From contig CM052362.1 of the NCBI GenBank assembly GCA_028551475.1, positions 13,570,521-13,634,520 of the forward strand: a DNA stretch of 64,000 nt, in the 5' to 3' direction. Position 1 is the first letter of the stretch. The number at the start of each line of letters is the position of its first letter. The DNA comes from Casuarina equisetifolia. Taxonomy: Eukaryota > Streptophyta > Magnoliopsida > Fagales > Casuarinaceae. The notes below the pieces were generated by a model. It was not told the origin of the DNA and did no database searches. It saw only the letters and a list, made by a program, of their open reading frames with translations. Below, in pieces: positions 36,273-46,919 of the stretch. The position numbers and the translations under genes were made by a program.

Positions 36273-36697
36273 TGTTAAAGGAACGACCTTGCCACATCAA
36301 CCACACAAGATTTTCGAATTCTCAATCAAACAAATATCCTAAAGAGACCGCCGGTCACCAACTACCAAATCCACGAGATGTTGCCTCTTTCAAATTCAAA
36401 TCAAGTCAATGAATTCAAAGTTTAAAATCATCCTTATATTCAAATGTCTTCCTAATTTGTAATAGTTAACTTTCATATCTTTATTTTTTCCTTAGATTAC
36501 AGATATCATTTATGTCATTATTTTCTTTCCTAGATTAGAGATCTTATTCACTCTTATATATAAGGTCTACTCTTGTGCATATATTTTTCATCGAATTCAA
36601 ACCAATTACTCTCATATTGTGTTGTTGAATGATTCTATTTTGATTTAAGAATTTACTTACGAAATTTAGTTATTTTGTAAGTGTAATTCTTTTAACT
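36273..36697 (+). mobile_element. 5' LTR of Copia-C
   Basis: It starts TGTTAAAGGAA and ends TTCTTTTAACT, followed by the PBS-like TGGTAC. It carries about 60 bp near the start (around 36305-36360) that the 3' LTR lacks. Confidence 0.82.
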
Positions 36698-36725
36698 TGG
36701 TACATTCGCCAACGGCATACACTCA

Positions 36726-37330
36726 ATGGCTGCCCAAAACAACCATATCCATGCTGCCGCACATCTCCTTTTACCCGTTGGAAACTCTCACCGTTGTTCA
36801 CCGATTCAATGCCAATCTACTAGAAAACTAGCCATCTTGCCACCACTGTCGAATCGGGTATGCTCCTTCTTACTCCAACCGCATAGGCTCAAACACCTGA
36901 AATACAAATTCTAACTTCGGCCCGCCACATCTTGAGGAGAACATTGTCATTCAAGGCCCACCAAGCCCAACCACCATGGGCCACAATGAACAAGAATGGT
37001 ATCTAGATTTTACGGCTACTATTGACATTACTCTTGACCCTTATAGGCTTGATAACTTACTAAATTATAATGTAGACCAAGAAGTCATAGTTGGCAATGG
37101 AGTAGCCCTTCCAATAACTCATACAAATAATATTCAAACAAAAAAAAATCTAAATTTGTCAAATAGTTTAGTTGCTCATATAAAAAATAAATTACTTTCT
37201 GTCTCAAAATTTACAAAGGATAATAATTGTGTTTTTTTATTTTATCCTAATTTCTGTGTGGTACAAAGTTTAAGAACGAGCAAAATTCTCCTTCACTGAC
37301 CCATTGATCAAGGCCTTTATTGACTTAGCT
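36726..37330 (+). pseudogene. Copia-C gag remnant and protease
   Basis: Plus strand. The gag start ATG is at 36726 (MAAQNNHIHAAAHLLL) and the frame stops after 62 codons. Most of gag, including the UBN2 core and knuckle, is missing. The protease region follows at 36976 with WYLDFTATIDIT in place of the family pattern W.xDSGAT.HIT, so the active-site Ser-Gly is lost. The frame then reaches VGNGVALPITHT and LLSVSKFTKDNNC. Confidence 0.7.
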
Positions 37331-37352
37331 TGAAGTCCCTCAGCTTAAACCT

Positions 37353-38420
37353 ATGACCTATCTTGCAATAGCAAATGATGTTACTAGTTCGCATTATCAT
37401 TTAGGTCATACACATTTTGATAATGTAATAAAGTTGTTGAGAATAAATAATATATCCTTTTGTGGAAAAGTTCCTTCTTCGTCTAAATCTTGTCAAGCCC
37501 ACACTTCAACCAATAATATGGCTATAGCCCCTTTAGAACTAATACACTTGATATTTAGGGACCCGCCCCAATCACATTATCAAATGGTAATAAATATTAT
37601 ATTTTATTTATAGATGATTATTCTAAATTTACATGGTTATATTTCATGCAATCACGTGATGATTTTTTAAATATCTTTACCAAATTTCCACATTTATTGA
37701 AAATCAATTACAGTCTACCATTAAAAGCATTCAAAGTGATAAGGCAAAAGAATTTCTCTCCCATTTCTTTTAAAAGGTTCTAGTCAATAAAAGAATATTC
37801 CACAAAATCTCTACTCTACACTCCCCTTATCAAAATGGGTTCACTGAAAGCAAACATAGACATATTATAGAATCTGGCTTTTTCATGTTACACCATGCTC
37901 ACATTCCACTCAAATATTGGGACTATGTGTTTTAAGCTGTTGTCCACATCATCAATTGCTTACTAAGCACAATTACATAAAACAAAACTCCATAGGAACG
38001 ACTTTATAATATTATTCCACCCATCTCTCATCTAAAAACTTTTAGATGTCTCATATATCCTTATCTACATCCTCATTCTAAACATAAATTGGAAAATCAA
38101 TCCACACCATGTGTTTTTCTGGGATATCCCATGTATAAAGGTTATTGCTATCTTTGCCCATCTATAAATAAATTATACATTATTTTTGATACCTCATTTA
38201 ATGAACATTAATTCCCTTTTCATCAACAACATATTGCTCAAAATTCCTCACCAATTACAACGTCATATACTCCATCCTCATTCCTCTCTCTACCAATGTT
38301 TTGCAATCACTCTAATATAGAAGAACATCTACACAACAAATCTACTGTGACATCTAATACAACACAATCTTCATAGTCAAATTTGTAACCTCCTTAAACT
38401 ACAACAACACAATCACAACC
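37353..38420 (+). pseudogene. Copia-C integrase relic
   Basis: Plus strand. The HYHLGHTHFDNVIKLL block begins the zinc-binding N-terminus, with a CQAH-like second half. The core follows in changing frames, with IKSIQSDKAKEF-like and ESKHRHIIESG-like blocks around 37720-37880. Catalytic Asp and Glu positions are partly visible but stops and shifts break the chain. Confidence 0.65.
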
Positions 38421-38559
38421 TACTCATCACATGATTATACGATTATAAGGAGGTACAATTCCATGTTGCACTCTCATGCAACAACATACACATGCTCTAA
38501 CTATTGCAGTACCTCCTTACATGGAACCATAAAATTATACTAAAGCTTCTAAAGATTCA

Positions 38560-39290
38560 AATTGGTGACAAGCCATGGCTGACAAATACATATTTCTATT
38601 GAAAAATCAAACATGGGAATTGGTTCCTCCCCCAAATCACATTAAACCTATTGGATACAAATGAGTTTACAAAGTCAAACTCCACTATGATGGTTCCCTT
38701 GAATGCTACAAGGCATGTTTAGTTTCCAAATCCTTTCATCAACCCCCTGGCCTTGACTATACTAACACCTTTAGTCTGGTCGCCAAACTTGTTACAATTC
38801 TAATTATTATTTCCCTTGCATATACACAAAATTGTACCATTAAACAACTTGATGTCAAAAATACATTCCTTCATGGTAATTTAGATGAAGAAGTATATAT
38901 GGTCTAACCACTTAGGTTCATTAACCCCATTCATCCAAACTTTGTTTGTCATTTACAAAAATCTCTATATGGACTGAAATAAGCTCCTTATGCTTGGAAC
39001 CATAGACTTATCACCTTCCTTTAAACAATTGGCTTTACAATCTCCAAGGCCGATTCCTCATTATTCATCCTTCAAAAACCTACTTACACTATCTTTATTT
39101 TAGTGTATGTTGATGATATCATCTTTATCGGTAGTAAAGATGCACCCCTGAATCATATTTATCTCAATAAAAAATTAAATTTCATATTAAGGATCTTAGT
39201 GATTTACACTACTTTCTTGGCATTGAAGCTCATCACACTTCCAAATGGCCTTTTACTACATTAAGCAAAATTCACACATGATATCCTTCA
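38560..39290 (+). pseudogene. Copia-C reverse transcriptase relic
   Basis: Plus strand with the WELVPPPNHIKPIGYK-like start, the QLDVKNTFLHGNLDEEVYM-like block near 38850-38900, and an intact catalytic YVDDI at about 39108-39122. Stop codons occur at 38665, 38907 and elsewhere. Confidence 0.75.
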
Positions 39291-39379
39291 ACATGTAAAA
39301 ATTTCTTATACCCGTGGTGCTACTATACCATGTACTGCATCTCACCCACCATTTCTCACTAATGGCTAACCACATCTTG

Positions 39380-39990
39380 ATCCTACTCATTATTGAAACA
39401 TAGTAGGAGCACCATCTCACTTTTACTAGACCTGACTTATCATATGCCATCAACTACTCATTAGACATTTGTCAAATGTATCTTGCTATTCCTCATTGAT
39501 ACTCCATGATATGTTTTCCAATTTACTCACTCAACCCCATGTTCTTTTAATGCTTACTCAAATGTAGGATGGGCTGGCAAACATGATGATCGTCATTCTA
39601 TTGGTGGCTACTGTATTTTCCTTGGTTCCAATCCCATTTCATAGCAATCTTGGAAAAAAAAGACTATTGCTCACTCAAGTACTAAAGTTGAATTCAAAGG
39701 TCTGGCAAATACAACTGTGAAAATCATATGGATTGAGGCCTTTCCAAGCCACCAACCCTTTGGTGTGACAATTTATTTGTTCTATACCTATCCAAAAATC
39801 CTATTTTTCACTCCTACAAAAAGCATGTTGAGATGAACTTTCATTTTATTAAGAACGGATCAAGATGAAGAAGCTTGCCATCCAATTCATCTATTTTATT
39901 GATCAAACAGCTAATATACTTATCAATGGACTCTCATTTACATGGTTTAAACTCTTTCAAGACAAGTTGACTGTTCGCATTGACCAATCG
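39380..39990 (+). pseudogene. Copia-C RNase H relic
   Basis: Plus strand. It has NAYSNVGWAGKHDDRHSIGGY-like and STKVEFKGLA-like blocks near 39550-39700, then a block ending before the PPT (CTTGCAGGGGAT, 39992-40003). Frame breaks are frequent. Confidence 0.65.
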
Positions 39991-40003
39991 ACTTGCAGGG
40001 GAT

Positions 40004-40368
40004 TGTTAAAGGAATGATCTTGCCACACCAACCACCAAATCCACAAGATGCTACCTCTTTCAAATTCAAATCAAGTCAATTAATTCAAAGTTTAAAATCA
40101 TCCTTATATTCAAATGTCTTCCTAATTTGTAATAGTCGACTTTCATATCTTTATTTTCTTCCTTAGATTAGAGATATCATTTATGTCATTATTTTCCTTC
40201 CTAGATTAAAGGTCTTATTCACTCTTATGTATAAGGTCTACTCTTGTACATATCTTTTTTATTGAATTTATACCAATTACTCTCATATTGTGTTGTTAAA
40301 AGATTCTACTTTGATTTAAGAATTTACTTACAAAATTTAGTTATTTAGTAAGTTTAATTCTTTTAAAT
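40004..40368 (+). mobile_element. 3' LTR of Copia-C
   Basis: A 365-bp partner of 36273-36697, ending TTCTTTTAAAT before the target duplication GTTCC. Confidence 0.82.
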
Positions 40369-40385
40369 GTTCCCATGTTGAGCCT

Positions 40386-40736
40386 TGTAAAGAGATGAGA
40401 AAATAGCTCAAGATCAATTACAACAGCTTTATAAAAACTTTTTTATTGATGAACAAGTTAAACCATTACAAATTGATGGGAGAAATTAATCCCAAGAAAA
40501 TGAACAAAACTAGCTATATTAAACAAAGTTTACATCCAAAAGACGAAGAACAAGACAATGCATGTTGTCATGGAATTGTTGTCCAATTGGTCGTCTCTAT
40601 TATGTCTAGCAGCCTTTATGGTGTAGCTATTAACGGATTTTATCAGGAAGTGACTTTTGCTTGTGTTACAAAAAAAGGTTGTTGGCTTGCCTTGCATGGC
40701 AACTAAGTGACTGCCACATAAGCTCATATTTAAACA
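40386..40736 (-). mobile_element. 3' LTR of Copia-D
   Basis: TGTAAAGAGATGAG to ATTTAAACA. I count only three CpG dinucleotides, against about thirteen in the 5' LTR. The differences are mostly C-to-T and G-to-A changes. Confidence 0.82.
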
Positions 40737-40799
40737 CCCCCTTTAAACTGATGGTTAATATGAACTAATAATACCTAACTTGTGGGGCAGATGATTGTG

Positions 40800-41033
40800 C
40801 TAACTTTCTCCCAAGGCCATGGTTAACACATCCACTAGTTGATCCTTGATTCTAATATGACTAGTCTTTATGATTCCATATTGAATCTTCTTATAAATGA
40901 AATAATATTTCACATTTATGTGTTTAATATATTTATGAACAATAGGGTTGGCTACAAGCTTTATGGCTACTTTGTTATCATAGTATAAAGTTATAGGGTG
41001 AGCCCCATGTTTCCAAGTAGTCTCAAAAATCAA
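40800..41033 (-). pseudogene. Copia-D RNase H relic
   Basis: Minus-strand frame of 77 codons with the block YYDNKVAIKLVANPIVHKY and then HINVKYYFIYKKI and QLVDVLTMAL. These correspond to the C-terminal half of plant Copia RNase H (DNxAAI..., H.xxIDxHFIREK..., QxADxLTK). The frame runs towards the PPT. Confidence 0.7.
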
Positions 41034-42289
41034 ATGATTTTGTAAGATGTGAGTGTCATTGGTCTATCTAGGCCTTATTGGAAGATCAAGATAATACTTG
41101 ATGTTTCTTACTCTTTCTTGAAATCATTGTATCACCATGCAAATACAAAACCTTGTTAGTGATTTTCTTCCCATCCATCATGTGGCATAATATAATTATG
41201 ATAAACTTTCATCTAATAGTTACCCAAAGAAAGAATGAACAATCTTATGCCTAGACTACTTTTAAAGTACCTTATATCAATCAAATGGTTATTTTCCAAT
41301 ATGACTTCTTAGGTAGATATATAAATTGAGTTAAACTATGGATTATGTAATAAATATCAAGCCTCATTATATTGATGTAATTCAACTTTCTTATAAGCTA
41401 TTGGTACTTTAGCTAGTCCTTAATGATAAATCATTGTCTTATGGCACTAGAACTTTTCAATCATGCTTAATAATGATTAATGTCAAGTTAGTATCTATAG
41501 GATTGTAGGCATCTTAGCTCACCTATGTCCAATCTCATTTATAAGCTTAAGTATGCACTTACACTAACACAAATGGATGGTTTTATCATCTTTAATAACT
41601 TCAATTATAAGAAAATACTTGAACTCTCTTAAGTCCAAATGTGGAAAACCTTATTTCTTAACAAAGAATGAAGTACTATGCAAGAGTTTTAATATCCCAC
41701 TATTTGTAATGCCTTGGTAAATTTTGTGTACCATTATTTGGCTGCCTCCATTAGCCCTTATAAAAACTTCTTTAATTTGCGAACATTTATACTATTCTCA
41801 ATTAATCTCTAGGTGTAAGTTACATATAAACTTTTTCATTTAAATCTCCAAGTGTAAGTTACATATAAAGTCATAGTTTGGTCTTTTTAGTGGATCACCG
41901 AGAGCTATATGGGTGTGAATCTTAGGTGGTGCATCTAATAAGGGTTTTATATCTTCATGTTCATCATCAAGAAAATATATCATATGAATCAACTAATAGT
42001 GTTGGAGGTATAGGAGTAACATTAAGCTATGATAGTGGTGTCCGTGTAAAATACATCTCAAGGTAGTTTCTAGGTGAAGCATTAGCAGATGATGATGGTT
42101 AAGGAAACTTAAAAGAGGCTTAAGGTTAGGTTTAACTCAAATACCTTTGTTACAATTTTGATCAAAGGTACTTGCAAAGAAAAATGTAATCCGAGCTTTA
42201 GTCATGAAGAAGAAAAAATGGAGACATATGTCCCAATTCACAAAAAATTTATGCCCTTCTACATCATGGAGCCTATATTCCTTTTATCC

Positions 42290-42545
42290 TTATAGATACC
42301 TTATAAATATACTGAGAATTGCTCACGGGAAAAGCTTATCTTTGTGACCCATCATAATAACATAACAAATACACCCAAAACTCTATGGAGTGAAATACTT
42401 GGTAAATTATCAAATAATTTCTTAAAAGGTGTGACTTCATGCAATACCGTAGATAACATCCTATTTAGAAGGTAGGTTGTACTGAGCACATTCACTTCAA
42501 AATTTAAGAAGCATTCTATAGTTTAAACTATTACATGTTGATAGT
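42290..42545 (-). pseudogene. Copia-D integrase C-terminal relic
   Basis: The minus strand near 42300-42510 reads a block like YLLNRMLSTVLHEVTPFKKLF, the end of the Copia integrase core. It lies almost against the PBS, where gag should be. Gag, protease and the integrase N-terminus were therefore deleted. Confidence 0.6.
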
Positions 42546-42557
42546 TTCTCGATACCA
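42546..42557 (-). other. Copia-D primer-binding site
   Basis: The minus strand reads TGGTATCGAGAA, a diverged initiator tRNA-Met site directly against the 5' LTR. Confidence 0.7.
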
Positions 42558-42894
42558 TGTAAAGAGATGAGAAAAATAACTCGGAATCAATCCAAGAGCT
42601 GGATAAAAACTTGTTTATTGATAAACAAGTTAAACTATTGCTATTGATGGGAGTGATCCCAAGATGACGAACAACGTATAGAAAACAACCTACATATAAA
42701 AAAAAGTTCACAACCGAGAGATGAAGAACAAGACAACGCATGCTGCCCGAGATATGTCACCCAGTCGGTCGTCTCTGTCGTGTCTGGTAGCCTCTGCGGT
42801 ATAGCTGTCCAATGGGTGCTTCAACTGTGGGAACCGACAATTTACTCTCTGACGTGGCAGCCAGGTGTCCATCACATAAGCACATATCCGAACA
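42558..42894 (-). mobile_element. 5' LTR of Copia-D
   Basis: A 337-bp LTR ending ATATCCGAACA. It keeps about thirteen CpG sites and adjoins the GC-richer, gene-bearing tract to the right. Confidence 0.82.
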
Positions 42895-45402
42895 AGCGTC
42901 GCCTAGAGATTCAAAAGAAGATAGAGAAAGCAACGACAACACTTTCGCCAAGACAGAAGCCTTCGTCTGTCAAATGAGGATTAGCGGTTGCCTGTACTGA
43001 ACAAGAATATATGCTTTCACTCGAGAAGAGCCAATAATTTCTGGAAGTTCTAGTTAAAGCAAATGGACCACAGAAATACGCAGCAAATCGGAAGCAAGTT
43101 GCTGGTCCGTTTTCCCTCGATCATGTAGTTCTTTTCAATTTATCTTCGCTTGCTTTTCTGTTCACGATGAAGTGGTGGAGTGGCTAGGCAAAATTAATTC
43201 ATCTTATTTTCGATTCGCTTTACCCTCTTTGTGCGGATAAGGGGGTAAATGAATCCGCCCTATTCTATCGATAGGCTGTGGGGGATATCCTTCAAATCAA
43301 AACTATACTGATACTTCAATTTCAGTTCGTGGCCTTGTGTATAGATGAGTTAAAGGTAACCAATAGAAAGCAGATTACAAACGGACTTCGGTGAGCAAAG
43401 TCACAGGGGAATGTAAGACATAAAACTAGTGGTCAAGTTATGTGGTCGGGAAAAGTAGAAAGCTTCATAATTGATGTTTGGACGCAATTGCAGGGAGAGA
43501 AAGAAGACTAACTTTCTAGTTTTAAATGATGAAACCGAAAGAATAAGGACATGGTGACACAAAACAACAAAAGGATCTGGAGTTGAAAGATAAAAAGTAC
43601 GATACTTTCACGTGTTCGTGCCGGACTTGCAAGCCAACAACAGGCCAGCAAATTGCGCCTTTGGAGTGGGGGTAAGAAGGCGAAGAAGCCTCTTAAGCGT
43701 GGGACCCAAACTGTCTTTTAGTGGTTGCTGAAGCAGTGAATGACAACAGAAGCCTAGCCCTCGTAACCATGGACAACTCCTGACAAATGACAATATCAAT
43801 AAAAATCTCAGGGGATGAGTGGTTCAACTCGTAACTTCGAACTTGCAATGTGTTGATAACATCAAGATCGGGCTGCTCCATGCGCATGTGATGGAAGAAG
43901 AAGCTACATGAGATAAGCTGTTATGTAGGCTCTGCGTCTGTGCTCCGTGTCACGGTAGAATGCACGTCAGCTCCGTACTGTCGGCATCCAGATTTCGCAT
44001 TCCATCTGTGGAAGATCATATTCAGATCAAAGAAAGATCCGCAAGGTATATCGTTATTCAGCGTTAAATCAACATCGCAAATGAGTGACAAGAAAATTGT
44101 GGAGTTAAGGTGTTACGTCCTGTGCTATACCCTTTCTCACTTTCTTCTTCGGTTGTTTTAACACTTCCATCTTTCCATTATGCTTCCCTTTTCCTTCTAC
44201 AGTGATTGCTGAATAAGGTAATGAATTGTGTTTTTGATGTCTAGATCTTGGAACTGCTGCTCAATTACATCTTTTCTGGGGCTTGGATGTTTGGATAACA
44301 TTAAAAAGTGTTAGATCTCTTCATCTTCGCGAAGATCTGCATCCCGTTAACTTATGTCCGATTGGCAATTCAGGAACCAACGGAAAAGTGCTAGATCAGT
44401 TCACTAACCAGTCTATCTTGGCCAGTCAGTCATTCATTAGCGTTCTTTGACAAGATAGGTCGGTGTTCAGGCTTAATCCAAACCAGAGTATTTTGGATAA
44501 AAATTCAACTTATCCACTTACAAAAGGAAAATCCTACAATTTTTAGATGTGGTTGTGTGTCATGGATACCAACTTGAAACCACATATATCCCAGCCTAGC
44601 TCAATTTTCTTGAATAATTTCTACCGATATCTAAAGAGTGAGAAACAGTGAATATTATGTTAGAAGCATAAGGCTAGTTGAAGCGAACATTAAGCAACTT
44701 GCTTTAGAATAAAACACTTTCTTCTTTAATAATGCACACGAACATATTCCTCCCCTCCATTGTTTATGACGCCTTTTATGCACAAATAATTCAAGTTCAA
44801 AAGAAAGGACCATCAAAACGCTTGGTGGACGCAATGAATGAAGTCAATGGCCTCAAGACGTATTTCGGTAGCTTACTACTTGTCCAAGTTGGGGATCAGA
44901 TAAGATTGGGTAGCGCTGTGTAATAAAGAGGAAAAGGAAGTTTCCCACAAAGACAAATTGAGAAATAGAGAGATCGCCAAAGGCATAATAGTAAGCGAGA
45001 GAAGATTAAAAAAGACTACTCGGAAACAGTCACATGAATTTACATTTCTGGGAACGGATATCAAGATACACATCTTGCAGATGATTTGCGCCTTACAGGA
45101 AGAAAAAGAAGAAATAACAAAAGAAAGAAGGAAAAAGGAACATTTTCTAGTGATTTTCTACTCTCCCTTTCTACCATATGTACCTTCCTGATGAATGAGT
45201 GTGATTTCTGTCAGAGTATAGGATTTCAGTGGGTGCAAAAAATATCCGGAATCACTGAATTTAACACTTTGTTTGAACTACAACCTTGTCTGCCTAACCC
45301 TGATTCATCAGCCGTCTGATGTTCTGGTTTTTGAAGATGGAAAGACTAACATATGACTGCAACCAATGTCCTATGTACAAAGCAATTCGATGTAGTCTTA
45401 AG
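42895..45402. other. Low-copy-looking tract downstream of the Nudix gene
   Basis: About 2.5 kb with higher GC and CpG than the transposon tracts and no TE hallmarks. Open frames such as 43608-43887 (minus), 43940-44161 (plus) and 44732-44923 (plus) carry no recognised domain. The part 45100-45402 is the probable 3' untranslated region of the Nudix gene. Confidence 0.45.
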
Positions 45403-46638
45403 TCACAAGGAAGGAGAAACAATTTCTTCCTTCTGTTGTTGTGGAGACTTAAGCCGTTCAACAAATATGTCCAAAGCTTCCTTCATCCACCAATGCTGGC
45501 AAACTTCTCTGGCTTCAGCTGCCGTCATCTATAGCAAAGAGTTTCAACATAAATCAGGTTTGATCCGCCTGAGACACTTAATTTGCAAAAGAAAAGTTCA
45601 TTCAACGAAAGCGTACCCATATTCTCTGGCGTACATCCTTTTCTGGCCATGGATCAAGTTGCTCCTTTACTAGTAAAGGGAACATGTGGCCTTCATAACA
45701 TGTGCCGTACCGTTTGCTTATGAAACTCCATTTTCCTAATTCACACTGCACATGCATCATAAAGAATGACATCAGTCTTAGATTCAAAATCTCTATGGGG
45801 ATGAATTTATCTTGCTCCCGCTCCCGAGCAGAAGAAGCAGCAGAAAAAAAAAGAAAAGGGACATTAACCTCAACGTTTCCAAGAACCCCGGCTTCCTCAA
45901 GTGACTCCCGTGAAGCTGCTTCCTCCATTGTTGATTCGTCAAGTTCCCAACCACCCTGATAAGTCAATAGTGTTACGGAATAATCTAAATGAAAAGGCTA
46001 GTCCTCTGAGAAAATTGTTTCTTTTTTCTTTTCCCTTTAAACGATATCATATCCCTCAAAAAAACAAGAATGACATCATTAAGGCAGTTTTACCTTGGGG
46101 AACGTCAATCCTTGGCCTTTCTGTGAACTGATTACAAGGACTTCCAATTCATTGCTAATGTTACCATCGCTGCCACTTTTGTATCTATAAGGTATGCATC
46201 TGCGCCATCAAGCATTAAGAATAATGAGACAACCGTGTATTGATTAGACCCCAAAAGGAATACTAAAATAAAAAGATTCCTTGCAAAAGAAGAAGAAAAG
46301 GAAAAAGAAGCCAAAACGAAACACTCATGCAAAAAACAAATCGTGAAGAAGCCTAACTTCGAAATCGGGCACTCACTCGATTAAGCATGGTTCCACGTTG
46401 GAAGGAAAAGAATAACATTTTTTCCAAAACAATACAAATGGTTGCACCGATTAGGTCAATTTAAGGGGGTGGGCAAAGGAAAGAATTAGGGAGAAATCAA
46501 AGAAAACCGAGGAGAAACGAATCAATAAAAGGATTATAGAGTCAATGACGAAAAACGAACTCACCCTACAACTTGGCGGCAACCCAAGTTGTTGTATCTT
46601 TGCAACTCTCTTCCGGTGCGAGAAACCAAACAAACCAT
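45403..46638 (-). CDS. Nudix hydrolase, NUDT12/13/16-like, five coding exons
   Basis: Minus-strand gene. Coding exons are 46638-46565, 46199-46094, 45955-45869, 45745-45617 and 45528-45403 (TGA), all joined at GT-AG introns, giving 173 codons. Exon 1 starts MVCLVSRTGRELQRY, a typical N-terminus of small plant Nudix proteins. Exon 2 carries the CIPYRYKSG and LEVLVISSQKG strands. Exon 3 holds the Nudix box (residues 61-84) with the catalytic RESLEE at 76-81. Exon 4 has LGKWSFISKRY and WPEKDVRQRIW, and exon 5 has the CQHWWMKEALDIF helix. Family members hydrolyse nucleoside diphosphates linked to another moiety, using Mg ions bound by the RExxEE glutamates; the substrate here is unknown. Length and order fit the family, which is often organelle-directed. 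One extra residue lies between the box's first Glu and RE. Start chosen because it is the first ATG after the TATA box. Confidence 0.92.
45746..45868 (-). other. Frame-preserving intron 3 of the Nudix gene
   Basis: A 123-nt intron (GT at 45868-45867, AG at 45747-45746) between exons 3 and 4. Its length is a multiple of three and it has no in-frame stop, so retention would add 41 codons right after the Nudix box. Homology of the flanking exons to the family supports splicing as the normal form. Confidence 0.7.
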
Positions 46639-46880
46639 CTTCCAAAGGATTTCAGAAATCTACAGAATCTGAAACAAAAATCCGAAAGGAAAAGGGCACA
46701 ATTCCGAGAGAAGGCCCTACGCCTTGTGAGTTGTTATGCCAACAAGGACTTGCTTATCTCCAAAACGTCAGACAAGTCTGAGCTCCCAAGATATATAACG
46801 AAATAGATCGATAAATAGAGAGAAGTTTGGGCGAAGACAGGAAGGCAAAGAGTTTTGGCTTCGATGGATAGAAGCAGAGA
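46639..46880 (-). promoter_or_regulatory. Probable 5' leader of the Nudix gene
   Basis: About 240 nt from the predicted start of transcription to the ATG at 46638. I find no ATG on the minus strand in this leader, so translation should begin at 46638. The leader is pyrimidine-rich near its start. Confidence 0.5.
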
Positions 46881-46904
46881 CTGGTGAACCGAGGGTTGGC
46901 GGGC

Positions 46905-46912
46905 TATTTATA
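46905..46912 (-). promoter_or_regulatory. TATA box of the Nudix gene
   Basis: The minus strand reads TATAAATA in the context TCTATAAATAGCC, a strong plant TATA box. It predicts transcription starting near 46880, about 240 nt before the chosen ATG. Confidence 0.65.
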
Positions 46913-46919
46913 GAAAAGG

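Larger units (their letters stand above)
36273..40368 (+). mobile_element. Copia-C, Ale-like, internally deleted
   Basis: A plus-strand 4.1-kb element with LTRs at 36273-36697 and 40004-40368 and a perfect target duplication GTTCC (36268-36272 and 40369-40373). Domain order is gag, protease, integrase, RT, RNase H. Gag is reduced to its first and last parts. Pol resembles that of Copia-E block by block (for example VGNGVALPITHT and the NNCVFxFYPxFCVVQ block) but has many stops. The LTR ends are TG...CT/AT, not TG...CA. Confidence 0.88.
40386..42894 (-). mobile_element. Copia-D, internally deleted minus-strand Copia
   Basis: A 2.5-kb minus-strand element with LTRs at 42558-42894 (5') and 40386-40736 (3'). 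A PBS lies at 42546-42557, a PPT at 40737-40755, and the flanking pentamers AGCCT and AGCGT match at four of five bases. The interior holds only an integrase C-terminal relic close to the PBS and an RNase H relic close to the PPT. Gag, protease and most of RT are gone or unreadable. It starts 17 bp after Copia-C ends. Confidence 0.82.

Noticed and set aside
45602-45967. A single 121-codon Nudix reading frame
   Set aside because: It is not a complete gene. It runs through intron 3 and past the exon 4 donor, while exons on both sides complete a normal family protein.
46451-46645. A 64-codon minus frame starting near the Nudix exon 1
   Set aside because: It is an out-of-frame reading over exon 1 and intron 1. 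The frame from the ATG at 46638 matches the Nudix family and ends at a splice donor.
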